DNA of 64,000 bases. Source: Spiroplasma endosymbiont of Clivina fossor (GTDB taxonomy: Bacteria; Bacillota_I; Bacilli_A; Mycoplasmatales; Nriv7). The notes beneath the pieces are model-generated. The model was given only the letters and a program-made list of their open reading frames with translations, ran no database searches and had not been told where the DNA came from. Below are positions 63,466 through 64,000 of this stretch, piece after piece. Within the stretch, counting starts at the first letter, position 1; each line of letters opens with the position of its first letter. Location: the NCBI RefSeq assembly GCF_964031115.1, contig NZ_OZ035006.1, forward strand, positions 310,001 through 374,000, read 5' to 3'. Made by a program: the position numbers and the translations under genes.

Positions 63466-64000
63466 AGACTTCTTGCAAAATTAATTTAAAATATAATTGA
63501 ATTGTTGTTTTTAATAAAAAGGTGGAATTTAAATGAAATTTAAAAAAAATAATCAAATAAGTGATAAAAATTTTTTAAGATTAACTGGTATTAAACATAC
63601 TACTTTTAATAAAATGCTAGAAATTTTAAAAATAGAAGAATTAAAAAAGAGATTTCGTCGCGGAAGAACCAATAAATTATCATTAGAAAATCGTATTTTA
63701 ATGACTTTAGAATATTGAAGAGAATATAGAACTTATTTTCATATTGCAAAAAGTTATGATATTAGTGAAAGTAGTTGTTATAGAAATATCAAATGAATTG
63801 AAGACACTTTAATAAAACACCCTAATTTTCAACAACTTACTGGTCAAAAATCACTATTAAAAGATTATTTCAAAGATAAGACTGTTATAATTGATGTAAC
63901 TGAAAGCCAAATCCAACGCCCAAAAAAAGACAAAAACAGCACTACTCAGGAAAAAAGAAAAAACACACAATAAAAACACAAGTTATAATTGAAAAAGATA
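63466..64000 (+). mobile_element. IS5-type B element, cut by the window end
   Basis: Starts AGACTTCTTGC after flank ATT; right end outside the window. Confidence 0.93.
63533..64000 (+). CDS. IS5-type B transposase, 5' part
   Basis: OrfA complete (63533-63973, 146 residues) with the A AAA AAC slip site; OrfB begins and leaves the window. Confidence 0.9.

Noticed and set aside
1-64000. tRNA or rRNA genes
   Set aside because: No tRNA-like cloverleaf with conserved T-loop sequence and no rRNA sequence was noticed; tRNAscan-SE would settle it.

Overview
The window comes from a wall-less mollicute, almost certainly a Spiroplasma of the S. citri group. Genes read through only if TGA means tryptophan (code 4), and the DNA is very A+T-rich. 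mnmG, rsmG, parA, parB, ychF, gltX, rpoE, pyrG and fba look mollicute-like. Filamentous-phage (plectrovirus, SpV1-like) genes and many insertion sequences (IS) sit around them. All coding calls here use code 4.

Layout. 1-8.8 kb: the end of an IS481-like transposase, a secreted protein, a three-unit tandem repeat, an IS481-like element broken by an IS1595-type element, an IS3 element, a phage terminase gene, and an IS256 copy. 8.8-22.4 kb: a decayed plectrovirus (coat protein, Zot-like ATPase and small membrane proteins, several frameshifted) followed by a DNA-methyltransferase remnant. That remnant carries a Russian-doll nest: IS3, containing IS5-type B, containing IS1595, containing both IS256 and a second IS5-type B. 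Every layer can be removed with exact target duplications. 22.4-31.6 kb: intact chromosomal genes, namely mnmG, a nucleoside-type ABC transporter (lipoprotein, double ATPase, two permeases), rsmG, parA and parB. 31.6-36 kb: a second, slightly diverged copy of the IS481::IS1595 plus terminase block.

36-38 kb: a small accessory island. It holds a Panacea-domain (antitoxin-type) gene behind a gene with a deoxyribosyltransferase/TIR-like fold, a strongly predicted structured RNA with its own promoter and terminator, and a small membrane protein. 38-50.2 kb, minus strand: late and DNA-metabolism genes of a tailed phage. These are SSB-like, RuvC-like, scaffold-like, major-capsid-like and portal genes plus unknown virion proteins. 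Two are interrupted by IS copies and several are frameshifted. 50.2-53.1 kb: IS5-type B, an IS1595 fragment, and another IS5-type B. 53.1-60.8 kb: ychF, gltX, an HD hydrolase, rpoE, pyrG and fba, all intact. Two pairs of inverted non-coding repeats lie in and around this block. 60.8-64 kb: more IS1595 and IS5-type B.

How it works together. The housekeeping blocks are clean operons (tRNA modification, nucleoside uptake, rRNA methylation, chromosome partition; then translation, transcription, CTP synthesis, glycolysis). Nearly everything between them is mobile DNA at different stages of decay. Three transposase types appear to be made by programmed -1 frameshifting. Identical IS copies in both orientations give many substrates for inversion and deletion, and several junctions without target duplications show that such recombination has happened. 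The best candidates for new biology are the accessory island at 35966-38022 (Panacea pair plus structured RNA), a cloverleaf-like inverted repeat after parB, and an inverted-repeat-bounded antisense cassette in the plectrovirus.
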